The translations under genes were made by a program, and so were the position numbers. A DNA stretch of 64,000 nucleotides. Origin: Diploscapter coronatus. Its lineage: Eukaryota; Nematoda; Chromadorea; Rhabditida; Rhabditidae. Positions 13,535 through 26,720 of this stretch are shown here, one piece after another. Where the stretch lies: assembly GCA_964036155.1 (NCBI GenBank), contig OZ038423.1:74725249-74789248 (forward strand), read 5' to 3'. Under the pieces are notes generated by a model. That model was not told where the DNA came from. It saw nothing but the letters and a program-made list of their open reading frames with translations, and did not search any database. Within the stretch, counting starts at the first letter, position 1; each line of letters starts with the position of its first letter.

Positions 13535-16500
13535 ATGACTAATTCGAGCGAAAACGGAACTTCAGGTTAGTAGAATTCTAGTAGCTTGAAAAACCTTTTC
13601 TAATTCTTCTTTTGAAATGAACAGACTTGCAGCGCTTTTCTAAATTTTGGATCCGCATGCTCGAAGCTCGCGCCCGCACTTTTCAAAAAATGTCGAAAAA
13701 TCACCCGCACCTGCGGGTTTTTATTTGCAAATCTGGAAATCACAAAATCCTATCAAGTAAAAAACTCAGGTCGAGGCGCTCTGATCGTTTTCGAAGGCAT
13801 GGACAGGTATATTGTAGCTCATCTGAATTATCTTCGACGTCATCAAATTCAGAAGCGGCAAGTCGACGCAAGCGCGACGTCTTCTGAATCACATCAACGC
13901 GACGACGAAGCACGGAGCCATACTTCAGCCATTTCCAGGTATACGGTATTTTGAATACTAGTACTGGCAAGGGAATCTCACGAATTGCTACTCGAATTTC
14001 TTGCTCATTTTTGACACAGCCCAATTCGGATATGCAGATCACGATTATCAACTCAAAAAACGTGAATAAGCTCAGTTGCGCGAGATCATTAGGTATAATT
14101 GTCCGTTTACTGCAAACCTCCCCATCTCTCGGCGTCCTTTCGTTTTCCCTTGTGAATGACATTTGCAAGTTACAGATAGAAACGAGCCCATCGGTCAGTT
14201 GATCGACCGGTATCTGAAACGGGAAATCGACTTTTCTGAAAAGGCACTTCACTTGGCGTTCTCGGCTAATAGATGGCAAAAAGTAAGTCAAAAATTGAAA
14301 TTTTGAAAAATGATCTAATTTTAACGGCGATGCGCGACCACATTATCGTCATTCGTATTTACGGTTTTTGGATACGGATTGAAACAGATCGAAATTGAAA
14401 ATTTTCATTTGTGAGAAAGGAAGGATTTTTCGACAATTATTAGATTTGGTCACAATTCTGGGTAATATCGCCTTCTCTTCCCTTTACTGCTTTTAGAAAT
14501 ACGCAGAAGCATATTGAGATAAAATCAACTTGTTCCAAGAAATGAATGTGAAATTTGCAGGAGCCTCTAATTCTGGAGACGATCAACAAGGGCGTCGATG
14601 TGATCTGCGACAGATACGCGTTTAGTGGAGTCGCATATTCTCTGGCTAAAGGTCGGTTTTCTTTACTTTTTTCGATTTTTAAATTATTAGCGTAAGTTTA
14701 AAAATTTATTCACAATATACAAGCTTTTCACTTGGTACTAGAGCTCTTCTATTTCTAAAGCACGAATAATTTATTTTCTTTGAGAATATCTTATGTTTCA
14801 ATTTTTACTCAAATCGGCGCGCGCTCTCGTTTTCAATCCCTGAGCTTTTTCCTCTTCTTATAATCGGGTAATTCATTCATTTTTAAAAGCATATATAGTT
14901 TACGAAAATGCAAAAGTAGACTTTTCCACGTTCGTTCATATCATTCTTTTCTATTTGAACTTTTTTTTTTTTTCAAAAATCCCTAAATTTGGAAACTTGC
15001 AACTTCTGAAAACCAAAGAGGTGTCTATCTGCCTTATTCGCTCGATATTTGTACAAAGGAGCATAAATGTCGCGTCAGGATGTGATTGACAATGGAGCGC
15101 GAAGTGCTGATGGTTGTCAATAGAGCATGAAAGAAATAGCGGTGAGGAATGAAAGAAAGGGAAGAGAAGGAAGAGTTTTTCTACCGCATCAAATAAAGTA
15201 CCCATGACCATTGTCTTCTTTCCCTCTCTTCTATTACCTCACTATTTCCCTCGAGAAGAGTCATGACATTTCCCCAAATAAGGGCATGATCTCAAATGCA
15301 AACATTCATTTCTTGATTCCCTACTTCTCTAAACCTCTCGTTTTTCAGTACTCGTTTCAAGTGATGAACAGTGAATGGATTACTGTAGTTCAAAAATCTG
15401 GTTACGTGGTAAAAGATAGAGTATGTACTGATTAATATTATTTTAGACGCAAATTCAAAATGGTGCACAAGTCCGTACAAATTTGAATACTTTTCGATTT
15501 TCCTGTTTCTATTTTGTCTTATCGTCTCTTGTTTTCCGAAGGCTTTTTTTCCAAAAATGAGGACATTATATAGAGAGCGCAAGCAGAATCAGGACTAAAT
15601 TATTCCGATGGGTGCCTTAGCAAAAGCCAGGTTCTGACCGTTCAACCATCCGAGCTGAGGTTGTCCATCGGAATGGAAAGTGCACAGCAGACACTCCTCC
15701 TACCGGTGCACGAAAAGTTGCGCTAAATACTAGACTTTTTCACTAGCAACTTGAAACGAATATAATTTTTAAAAATTCGAAGCAACTGTTTAAAAAAAAC
15801 TACTTCTTTTGAGTTTTTGGCTTACTTTTACTCGCCTGTCAATCTTACTGTTAAGATTACAAATTGGTTTTGAAACATATTCTTTACTCGTCGAATTTTA
15901 TTTTCAAACCCCTGAAGTTGATATTTTCAATGCTCCCGTAAATGGAAATGGATCTGATATGTTATGCACAATACGAGATTTCTCATCTCTTTCCCTGTCC
16001 TCTCCGTTTCCAATTATCTCTCGCGAACGAGCTACCCTCGGCCAATTTGCTTGCTAACTACATGGCTCACCTTCAGGCTAATTTCTCGGGTAAAGGGATT
16101 AATCATGAGAGAGAATATAGGTAAAGAGGAGAAGAGAAGAGAAAGATCCCATTCATATCTCGGTACCGATTTCATTACGAGGGAAGCGCGTTTCAGACAA
16201 TGAAGCGATTAATGCTGCATCACTACAGTAACCCTTCTGAATTAGGGAGACATGATGCAATTATTTACTGTTTGAAAGGATGAAGCATACCAAAAATTCA
16301 AAAATTATATGAATTTTTGAGACCTGATCGGGAAACAAGCAAACTTCGACTTGTGATGAATTGAAATCTATCCAATAATCCCAATTTTGCATCCTTGGTA
16401 ATTTTCATCTGAAAATCCCTGAAGTAAGGAATAACGTTGTTGGTTGGTTCCTTGTAAGGAGTAAATATGTCTTGTTCTTCTTCCTTCATCTTTTGTGCTC

Positions 16501-18107
16501 TTCATAATATTCCTGTTGTCTGCATCTCTCTCCTCTCTCCCATTCCTTCACTATTTCCCTGCCCCTTCCCATCTTCCCATCGTAATCTTCTTCCGGTCTT
16601 TAGAGCCACGACAACTGAAGAATTGAAGACGAGCAACTAACTGAGCAACGAGGAAGTGAGGAAATTGTAGAGAGAACAGAGAACGAGAAAAATGAGGACA
16701 AAGATGCATAACTTTTAAATAGTTTAGAGTTTTTAGTGAAAAAACTTGCCTTAGAAATCAATATGGATGATACCTAATCAGTGGAGCGTACATGATAAAA
16801 TCATTAGATCCACTAAAAATGTTGAAATGTAGTGATTCACTACCATTTGAAACTAACCTTCATCATGACCCATGAAGATATCTATTATCAGAGAAAACGA
16901 TATGATTCTAAATTTGTCGAATAAGTCAATCAATTGAGTCATACATGATCCCAATTTAAAATATCTCAAGTCCCTAAATATCGACGAACCTAAATGTTTA
17001 CCTCGATTTACCACATTCGACAGAGTCGGGTCTTCCTGTGTTACCTTTGGAGCTGCTTAGAGCTTAGAGAAGACAATTCACCAATTCACTCTTCAGCCAA
17101 TTATCCCTTTTATGATTTTGAGAGTGGAAAAGGAACCTCTTAGATAAAGCCGCTTCTTTTCTCGCCCCTTTCTTCATACTATTTTCCTGTCTCTTTCTTT
17201 CCCCTCTCTTCGTTATACCCGCTATCTCTCCTCAATGATTATCCTCTTTCTGTCATAAAGAGCCAATATTGTTGCCACAAGCATAATTCCTTCCGCTCCT
17301 CCTTTGAAGCTCTCTAGCCAACCTTCCTTCTAAGGGGCACTCGTTTCTTTATCTCTCTAATTTCTCCATACTATCTTCACGCTCTTCCCTATTTGAGAAA
17401 GCGCAATATGATTTACTCAAAATGAGACAAGACTACTGTAATAAGAGCAGCAAGTTAAAATCCTAGGTCAAGAATAAAAGTCAAATTTTCAGGTCTCGAT
17501 CGAAACTGGGTGAGGCAATCAGACGTCGGACTGCCCAGACCCGACATCGTGCTGTATTTCGAGGTAAAATTTATCTTAACTTTGGGGGAAAATGGTGTAC
17601 AAATAATTTTTTTAATTTTTTCACGCGACTAAACATGAATGGTTGAAACACATTGAACATTTTAGACCCTTAAAAATACATGAATTGCTCTGAATAGCGA
17701 TTACCTTCCCGATCATGAGACTTGATAGAAAAGCATTAAACATATCAATAATATTTTTAATCAGATTTCTCCCGAAGTCGCGAAGAGCCGTGGTGGGTTT
17801 GGTGAGGAGCGACTCGAAAAGGAGGAACTGCAACGAAGTGTCGCCAAGGAAATGCAGGGACTCAGGGGGGAAAATTGGATAGTCAGTAATTTTCTACCTT
17901 TATGAAGATTTCTTTTCATGTCTCAAGAAATGCAAAAATTTTGTCCAATTTTTAGCTACTAGTAGATTTTTGTACTCATAGAAATAATACCAACAATTTT
18001 CGATAATCAACGCGAATAACGATGAGGATACTGTAGAGAGGGATGTCCGCATTGCGTACGAGAACATCATCAAGACAAAGGAACTTAGCAAACTCGCGGA
18101 AATCTAA
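13535..18107 (+). CDS. dtmk-1: Thymidylate (dTMP) kinase
   Basis: Phosphorylates dTMP to dTDP for DNA synthesis. Exons: 13535-13565, 13770-13806, 13853-13938, 14176-14282, 14561-14651, 17493-17563, 17765-17881 and a last exon starting at 18003. The P-loop FEGMDRSGKSTQ is split between exons 2 and 3; FPDRNEPIGQLID, FSANRW, ICDRYAFSGVAYS, LPRPDIVLYFE and a lid segment GGFGEERLE follow in family order. Exon 7 ends NW(I); the reading frame resumes at 18003 with IINANNDEDTVERDV and ends ELSKLAEI, TAA 18105-18107. The base context at 18003 is TTTTCG, not TTTTCAG, so the last intron has no canonical acceptor (see findings). Intron 5 is about 2.8 kb. The product works in the same pathway as the dUTPase at 36688. 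Confidence 0.9.
14652..17492. other. Large dTMP kinase intron
   Basis: Intron of about 2.8 kb with alternating purine-rich and pyrimidine-rich tracts (CTCTTTCCC-type). It holds a 73-nt hairpin or tRNA-like structure at 15602-15674 and several ATTACTGTAG-type words (15377, 16222, 17431). No protein-coding exon was recognised on either strand. Confidence 0.5.
15602..15674. other. 73-nt structured element with 10-bp perfect terminal stem (tRNA-like?)
   Basis: ATTCCGATGG (15602-15611) pairs perfectly with CCATCGGAAT (15665-15674). The minus strand inside the stem has a box-A-like AGCTCGGATGG flanked by a possible 4-bp D-arm (AACC/GGTT), but no proper T-arm box B and no clean anticodon arm. It could be a degenerate tRNA-derived sequence or an unrelated structured RNA; a functional tRNA is not supported. 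Confidence 0.35.
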
Positions 18108-19188
18108 GGCTACGACTTTCTTCTAAGCTTTATATTCAACCATTTTGTTAAATTATTCTCTCATTCATGTCAAATTTAGCCAGTATTTTGCAAGCTGCAA
18201 TGATTATTTTTCTCATATCGGGACTCTCGATACTCAATCTTCTCAAAGTTGGTGAAAGCGGTATTACGGTAATTATAAAGTGTTGTGCATTTTTCTACCT
18301 CAAAATAAAATGAGTTCAACAATATTAGAAAAATATTTAACTTTCCTTTTGATTTATTTGGTTTTCTTTAAAAAAACTAGGGAACGGTTCAATAAAACAC
18401 CTGTGACGGTTTCCGGACTCTGATTCTTGCTTCCCTCTTCATTATCCATTCTCTCTAAACGATGACTTTATTTGTCCTCTACCATGTACAATTAGAGCTC
18501 GACTGATGACAGGTGTAAGATGTGCTCCAAGGATAAGAAAAGATGGACTGTGGGTAATTTAGAGAGTAGAAGAAATAGTGTAGAAAAGTAAGAGATAAAG
18601 ATCAAAAGTTACCGCTTTTACAAGTGGCAGATTACCTATCGTTTACCAAGTCTAGAATAACTGTTGCTTTTTCCTCCAAGAAAAATTACCTTTATTTAAA
18701 AATAGCAAATTTGAATTATACAAACAAAAACAAATCAGCATGGGAAGATTAGATTTAAAAAAGAAAAGTTAGCAAATATGCCAAAAAGTACAAATATTCG
18801 AAAACCAAAACTTTTGGCACGCAATAATGAGGAGAATATGATCAGAGAAAAAAATATTGAAAAATACGAAAATTTTGCACCAGGATTAAAAATATAAATT
18901 TTAGGGGAATTAACTGAAAAATACAATCATTCTGTGTACTTTTCGAAGAATAGCCTAATACTTTTTCAGAGTAAATTTTCAGACGGAAGCAAAATTTCAC
19001 TTTTAGAAAGTAACGATGAATTGAATTCTTCAATTAAATTCCTTGATATCCTGTATTTGTGACCGCACTATAATTGTCACTGACTATTCTTTTAACTACA
19101 TTTCTTCTTAACTTCTCAGTTATAGGTGACAAATACAGAAAGTCAAAATCTTTTGATCATTACTTTCTAGAATACACCAAATAATAAC
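18108..19188. other. Convergent intergenic region, dTMP kinase / egl-43
   Basis: About 1.1 kb of AT-rich sequence between the two stop codons. It contains a GTATTACGGTAATTA word near 18260. No gene, structured RNA or transposon was recognised. Confidence 0.5.
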
Positions 19189-22100
19189 CTAGACTTTGAG
19201 TAGCTTAGCGAAATTGAATCCCTCTTTGGTTGTTGTTTGGGACTCGGAAGGCCTGACAACGACGACGACGGCATCGTGTTTCTTGAGATGTCTGTCCAGG
19301 TTGGTCTGCTGCCCAAAGCATCGCTCACAACGAGGACAGCGGAACGGCCGCTCCTGAACGGGACGAGGATTTGCCTGATGAAGAGCCTGACCCAGTCAGA
19401 CCAGAAAGAGAGGGGAGGAGCGAGGGAGGTAGCAGGCGACAAGACAGAGGCATTCCACTCTGAAATAGAAGAACTGCAAGTCATAGACGATGATTGTCGA
19501 AAAATAGTCATTCTCAAGCCAATTCAATTTGGAAGAGTTCGTTTGTAGAAAAGTAGAAATTTTCAAATCTTTTCTTTGAAGAAGCTACACACTTCAAACG
19601 ATGCACTCCCATCTTTTGAAGAAATCCTTCTCAAATCTTCCAATTTATTCTAACGAGTTTTAAAACTCGGCAACGTTCTCCAGGATTTCATTATTGTTAG
19701 TACATAACAGCAAACTAATACATATCCGTTTTCAAGATCAAGAAAAAACTAACCTTATTGTGAATATTCCTAACATGGCGTTGTAGATTAGAACTTATTG
19801 AGAATGATCGTTCACAATATTGGCACTTGTACGGTTGCTCGCCTGAAAGTTGAAGTACTGTAAATTTATGAATGCGGTAGTTTCGAAAACCTGTATGCGT
19901 TCTCAGATGTCTTGTAAGGTTAGCTGATCTGGGAAAGACCTGAATGATCGTAATAATTAAAGAACTAATTAGGCCAATTATCTTCTACCTTCTGACAGAA
20001 TTTACAGACGTATTTGTCACGATTCGTCGGTTTCGACTGTTGATTAGAAAGATTGGGAAAAGACGCCGAGGATGTGAATGGGAAAGTCGACTGATGGCGT
20101 TGGAACATGGAAAGGAAAGCAGGGTTACTGTAATTAGATAACGTCATTAATTTTTTTAAATCCATAATACTCACTTGAACGGATTGATATTCAAAGTCGG
20201 TGGCACTGTAGATGAAGAAGTGGCGGGTATCGTTAGTTTGTTGATGATGTCAAGAGGCGACGTCTTGCCGTTGACGTTGTTCGATTTGGATTCGGAATTC
20301 TCGTTTGCGTCATTGTCGTCGTTGCCCGAGTCTGCACCAGGACTGGTTGAAGGAGCATTGCTTGTTGTTTCTGAAAATGTGTCATAATTTGAGTGATTGC
20401 ATGGTTGTTTCATTTGAGCTTTTTTCGCAGAAATGATGAATTTGTTGAATAAGACTTTCAGTATTTTTTCGTGTTGAATAAAAAATAACGAATAATGAAT
20501 ACCTTGATCCTTCGCATTCGGAGCATCGGTATTTTTCGTCAAGTCCAAAGGTGAGATGCCTCTGATGCTACTGCATGGTGAGTTGCCCTCATCCTTTTTA
20601 GTGCATGGGGAATGTTCAGAGGCTTGACCACTAAAATGTTCAACTTTACGCTGTATCTAAGAATCAGATATTTGCCAAATTCAAATCCCATATCTTAGAC
20701 ACTAATAATTTTAGAGTATTGTCCATTGTTAAAGAAGTCACTTTTATAGGATTACTTCTTTTCATAAAGTCTTCATTTATCTTTAATGGAGGTCAATGCC
20801 TTCTTTATGAGTCCTTTCACAAGGGAGTTTTTCATGATTTCATCGTCGCCTCTCATCTCATTAACTCTCAAAAGTGGAAGATGTTTTGATGAAATGGCAC
20901 TTTGTAAAAAGCTACCTTTTATTCTTCAAGAACTACGAATTAAAAACCTACCTCGATCTCGGCGAGCTTTCTCCATCGGAGTTTCCTTGATTTTGAGCCA
21001 TGATCTTGCTGTATGCCTCGAAATTAGGAAACATTGCCATAGGGAAACCGGCCATCTGAAAATTAGATTTTCTAATCTAATTTTAAAAAATTTGTTTGAA
21101 TTTCTAAAAAAAAAAAAAACAAATATTCAGAAAAAATGCAAACTTACCCTCATCTGAGCCAACTGCATGAGTTGAGGCCAATATGCATGAAGCATAGCCA
21201 TCTGGGGAAATGCACCTTGTGGAGGAAGGTGCATTTGAGTGGGCAGTTGGGTGGGTGGGGAAGGGAACAGACCGGAACTAAACAGGATTATTGTATTTTG
21301 AATATCCTTCGAACTACGGTACCTCGGAGATGGTTTGTAGAGAAGCGAAGACATCTCGCAGAGGGTGCGATGCTTGACGAGTGAAGCGTGGGAGGGAAGG
21401 GTCACTTGACAAGACGGGCACTGCCAACCGTCCTATAAATTTCTCTCTTGATTCTAACAATTTGGCAATAATTCAAGGATTGCTGTTTGCTCAAAGATCA
21501 GCGCTACTTGCAAACCATCTGGACAAATTGATCAACGTAACTTTCAAACTTTCATAAGAGGTGATAAAAAATCTCATGGTTAATTATACATACGACTATT
21601 TATGTTCAAAGATTATAAATTGCCCGAGTTTTTAAAAAAATTTATTCAATTTTCTCACCAAATGGACTCTCCTGTGTCTGCAGAGATTCGAGAATTGGGT
21701 ATAAGACTTGGAGCAGACGTGGCAGCGGAACGGTTTCGTCGAGCAGTGGATGTGGGAGTGCTGCTTCAGACCGCTAAATATATTCATTTTAGAGCATTTT
21801 GGAGAATTGCTGAATTTTTCAAGTCCACCGTAATCATCCTATTTTTATAAGAGAACAATTATCAACCGGGTTTGTTGACTAGAAGATTACAATTGAATTA
21901 TTATCTTTTTTTTTTTTTAAATTCCCCTAAATGTTTTCCTAAAATTGATGTTCCGCAACAGGAACAAGAGACTAGGAAACATCATGAAATTAGATATGAT
22001 GAACATGAAGCTGCCTGATGCTGTAGGAAGCTGGCTAAGATATGAGCAGATATCCTTATATGGGAAGGGAAATAATAGGAAGGAAAGATAGAAATGCTGT

Positions 22101-24430
22101 GCAAATAGAGGACTAATGGAAATACACACCTGGGGATGTGCCAGGGAGCAGGGGGCGAGGAAGTGTGGGAAGGGAGGAGGAGAAGAGAGGGATGGGAATG
22201 AAGAGGCTGGATTACGGTAATCGAGGGAATCTTTGAAATAATGAAAACCTATGACCGTCGCTTGTCAATTGTTAACCCTTATCAGCTAAAGATAAATTAG
22301 ATGACGATAAGCCTTGATAAAAAATCTAAGTGGTTGTTCCTTCATCTCAGCTAAATGATTCGAATCTTCTAACCTGGCACTAGAGAACGACTTTGGGCAG
22401 ACATTGCACTTGTGCGCTTGAAGACCTTCCGGAATTGCCTGACCCGGCTCGAGTTCACCGTTTTCACGGATATCAGCTGAAGAAGGATCGCACTCGTCGA
22501 AGTATCTGAAATCAACATATTAAAATCTTGGAAGGTTTAGGCTCCTGAAACAAGTATCTAATTAAATATGGAAATAATGGAGAAGATACCGTGTTCAGGG
22601 ATGGTTTAATGCAAAGCAAGATGATTTGGAAGGTGCAATTCATCTTTATAGAAAACAAGATGGGCGGAGCTTCTTATAACTGAAGTCACGTCAAAGAGAT
22701 CGTACACTACCTGAGAAGCGTGTAAATTACAGAGAAACCGTATGATTTTGCCGCATTTTGCATAAAAAGGTTAATTTCATGAGGGTAAATGAGCTGTGAA
22801 ATGAATGATGATGAAAGAGTGGGGAATGAAGAATGAAGGCGGCAAACGACTGTCGCAAAGCAGAAACTGAAAAAATGGGAAGAATGTTTCCGGCCTTGAG
22901 AACCAACATCTTGCAGATGCAGACAGAGTGGTGTCAGTAAAATAAGGGATATGCTTAATAGGAAGGGATTTTAGAAGTCTTTGGATTAAATTCCGAATAC
23001 TTCTAATTCGTTCAAAACTAGTGAGTATATCTTTCTATGAGTGAGAACAATTCTCTCAAGAATGAAGTAAGAACTCTTCCAAACATCATTGCATGTATTT
23101 CTGCTCTCTGCATTGAAACGATTGGACTCATTTTCGAAGAAGAATGATTTCAATCATTCGAAACTACCTTCCATCAGAATCCACCTCTTCATCCTCATCC
23201 TCAGTGAATCGATGCAACAGCAGTCGCTCGCCGACTTTTACCGGGCGAGATGTTTGAAGGTAGGTCTTAATTTAGGTAATTAAGACGAGATAATTAAAAC
23301 AACCACGAGTTAATTACTTTGCTGTCAGCCTGTCGCACGATGATGTTAGCTTCTTCACCTTCTTCTGCTTCTTTGATGAGGTTCAGAATCAGAAGGGCGT
23401 TAGGGTCATTTGGCATTCCCTGAAATCATTCTTTTGCAATTTTTGAAAAATATCGATTTTCCCAGTTTCTCATAAATTCATTAGTTTACCCAGATTCCCT
23501 GGATAAGTTTGCGATTTTCTCGGGATGAGATTTATCGTCTGGGAAAAGGGTGAAGTTGACTGTTTACCTAGAGAATCTCAAACTACAAGGGTAAAGGAAG
23601 GAAGGGAAGAATCCCAGGATTACGGTAATCAGGAAAGATGATGCCACAACTCTATGCATTTGTTATGAGAAGTCAATCTCTACCTCAAAGAGAAGAAAGT
23701 AATGAAGTTTCGATAAAGATAAACTTGACACTTAAATGAACTATTGGTTGCTCATAAAAATTCAGACACGCCTATGAATTATCCTAACCTAAAAGAAAAT
23801 GTTTGTCTAAGAAAATATAATTGGCCTGAGAAATATAATTCAAAAAGAAGTAGAAGGAATTCTTATCTAGACATGTCTTCTCATTTCATGCTAAAGTACG
23901 CGAATACAAAGTCGGTTTGAATAATCCACCTCTAATCTGAGTTAGCTGTTGCCCATAAATGACCTCTCTTGTCCTTTTGTTGTTCTTCTTTCCCTGCCTC
24001 TCTCTCCATTTCACATGCTCTTTCCCTTCCATTCACCTATTTCCTAACAGCCACCTGTTGTTCGTATCTGTCGTAATCTTGAACGCATTCAGTATTTCTG
24101 AGATGCGTACAAGCCCCCTTTCGTAATGTGCATAATGCGAGTCGAGCACTTCAATTATCCCATCCGACGTTCATTCTCTTCTTTCTCTAGTTCGCCATTA
24201 TTCCCAGTTTTTGTATAGATTTTCAAATCTCGAGACTAAATTCTGATGAAGATGTCGAGTGAGATTTTTTAATGCTGGCGAAATAATTTTAAATTTCATG
24301 AAAAATCGACCTTATCGATCATGCCGATGATCTTGCCAGAAGCGATGGAAACGAGTGCGTTCAGAGAGTTGCCCAGAAGCTCGTCGGTTTTCACCTCGAC
24401 GCTGCGTAGAAATTCACCGTCAATGCTCAT
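19189..24430 (-). CDS. egl-43: EGL-43, EVI1/PRDM3-type C2H2 zinc-finger transcription factor
   Basis: Nuclear regulator of neuron migration and anchor-cell invasion in C. elegans. About 14 exons. Start at 24430 ([10 protein letters not shown]) lies 13 nt behind TTTTTTTTCAG. An acidic region (near 23170-23420) is followed by the N-terminal finger cluster: [10 protein letters not shown], then GLKQHSHIH / [19 protein letters not shown] (about 21666-21776) and the atypical WQCPSCQ...[11 protein letters not shown] (about 21325-21434). A Pro/Met/Gln-rich region comes next, then SPLDLTK (near 20560), matching the CtBP-binding PLDLS-type motif of EVI1. The C-terminal cluster has three fingers: YVCKFCQK + [34 protein letters not shown] and [19 protein letters not shown], nearly identical to EVI1. 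TAG at 19189. No SET/PR domain was found. Confidence 0.93.
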
Positions 24431-26459
24431 TCTTGAGGTTTTCTGAAAAAAAACGCGATTTTATGAAAAACGAATTCTAATAATTTCGCGGAAAATCAGA
24501 TAAAAAGCTCTCATGCATATGAAAGATAAAGTATTCGAGATTAGCAGTAGGCAAGGTAACAAATGTACGTACACATTAGATCACAACAGAAATGAAAATC
24601 AATAATTCAGGATAAAAATTGGAAATTTAACTTTAGGTAAAAAATATTGAATCATTGCGATACTTGTTATTGATCTAGACGAGTCTGAGTCCGGGAAAAA
24701 TGCGTGAAATCTCTGTATGGCATACTTGAAGCGCCACTGGAGAGAGTCAAGTACTGTTGCAGGACACTTGCCAGAAATAGAGAAGGAAGAGAGAGAGAAG
24801 GGAGGAAAAGAAGGCAGAGAAAGTAGCAGTTTTTGTGTGAAATATAGTGCTCATTCCCTCAAGAGACGACTTGTATATGGGATGGCATGCTCGAGCAAAT
24901 AAAAGTCGCGATGCAAAAGTATTGAGGAGTTTTTAAATCTGAGTGATGAATAATAAGAAGTGTGAATGGGAAATTGTATCTGAGGACCGCGTCTGGGGAG
25001 ACTCATAGGGTAAAGACGAATGATAAAGTAATATAATTCGAGAAATAAGTCCGAAAAATGAAGGTTGCATCATAGTTTAGAAATCAGCCACAAAATTTTT
25101 AAAAAATTTTAGAAATGTATCCAAAAACGCAAGCAGACTTATTTAAATCTTTCAGAAAATGATCAGTTTCAATGCTGGACAATACACAGAAAAAGAATTA
25201 CTTTATGAAAAATCGTGAAACCTCTCCAAGATTAGTAAAAGAAAATTTCCCTACAGAAGACGTTCTTTCTCTACGGTGCCCTCCTTGAAATTGAATGCTC
25301 TCGGAGCTCATCGCCTCATCTCAGAGGCTTCCTCCCCTAAAGGCAAAGGGGGCGGGGCATAGAGCCAATAGAGAGGGATGGGCGGGCAAAGGAGAGAGGA
25401 AGAGATAGAGATGCGACAGAGGTTGCAAAGTGGGAGGGGCAGAGAAAAAGAGTCAAGAAGAGGAGTGCGAAGAAGAGCAGAAGAGGAGAAGAGTTGGGAG
25501 ATGAGAGGATTACGGTAGCCATCAGGACGGGGGTTCTCGCAGGTAGGAGAACTACAAAATGTTCAAAGGAGAATATCATCGATTTCGAGAAAATGCATCA
25601 TGTGAGCTATTGATTTCCAGAGAAGAAGTGGCAATATTACTATTTTTCGAAGTTTGCGTTTGCTTCATGACGAAGATCAACTTTTTAATTTTTGAAAAGT
25701 AGTAAAACGCTATTTTTGGATAATTTATGAGCGAAGATTCATTTTTGGACGTTAAAAAATGCAAAATAAAGCCCTATAAAATGCTGAGGAGGTAGATTTT
25801 TTGAAAAAAAAAACGTGTTTTTCGATTCATTTACGCAATAAGAATGAAGCATATGATTTATTATCGAAATAGGAAAAATCGCAGCGATGAGAAGTCTGAT
25901 TCTATGAAGAACCACCGCGATTTGCGTAAGTCAACCTCAAAACAATTCGAGATTTTCCACCTGCTTCCCTAAGTTCGTAAATTCTCTCTCATCTTGCAAT
26001 TAAAGATATCCTCATAAAGCCGACTGGCATTAATAATCAAATTAATTGTACAAGCATATTACTTATCACTGACTAACGCATCAAAACTAAATATTCATGA
26101 AATTTCCTAGGGCATGAAAATATTTTTATGAGTGGTCGGAATGTCTAATTCGATGCTATAATTTTACGTAACTTAGGAATTGTGGGTTACTACATTTTTG
26201 TCAAAATTGTAGGTGAAATTTGGCTGATCATATACGAACATATTCCGTCATGAATAATGGTTCATTCTTACATCATTCTAAAATACAGCAAGCAAATTGT
26301 TTGAGATACCCGATTCCCTTATATTAGATTTGGCGGATTTAGTAAAATTCGCGAAGATTCATAAAACCATATTGTCGCGATGCTTTTGTAGGTGAAAAAT
26401 GCAGTGATGCGTAAGTCCTGAGCACTACGGGGAGGGGGACTTCCGTATTTGGGGCTCAA

Positions 26460-26720
26460 ATCCTCAAATCAAAATTCCGACCGGAAGCGGCCTCGGAGCG
26501 CTGCGCGCTGATTTGACCCTCCTCGGCAAATCATCCAGGCATCGCTTGACATCTGCCCGATGCTTTGCTCGGAGTTATTTCCGACTTCACACCGAGTCTC
26601 AGAGTCCCCCCTCCTCCTCGGATATATTTCGGATCTTCCGGAACGGAGATCGTTCCGTCCGGTTCGCGACATGACAGACGAGACGGACGAAAACCGCGCT
26701 TCCTATTTTCAAACGCGCAA
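26460..26720. other. GC-rich island in egl-43 upstream region
   Basis: A block much richer in G+C than its surroundings, with short palindromes (for example GAGCGCTGCGCGCT and GGAACG...CGTTCC). A minus-strand open frame of 67 codons covers it (MSRTGRNDLRSG...) but resembles no family I know and has no clear splice context. A promoter, enhancer or 5' exon are the likely alternatives. Confidence 0.35.

Noticed and set aside
13740..14291. 183-codon minus-strand open frame over dTMP kinase exons
   Set aside because: Shadow of the kinase exons; no splice or family support.
19237..19548. 103-codon plus-strand open frame
   Set aside because: Antisense of the terminal zinc-finger exon of egl-43.
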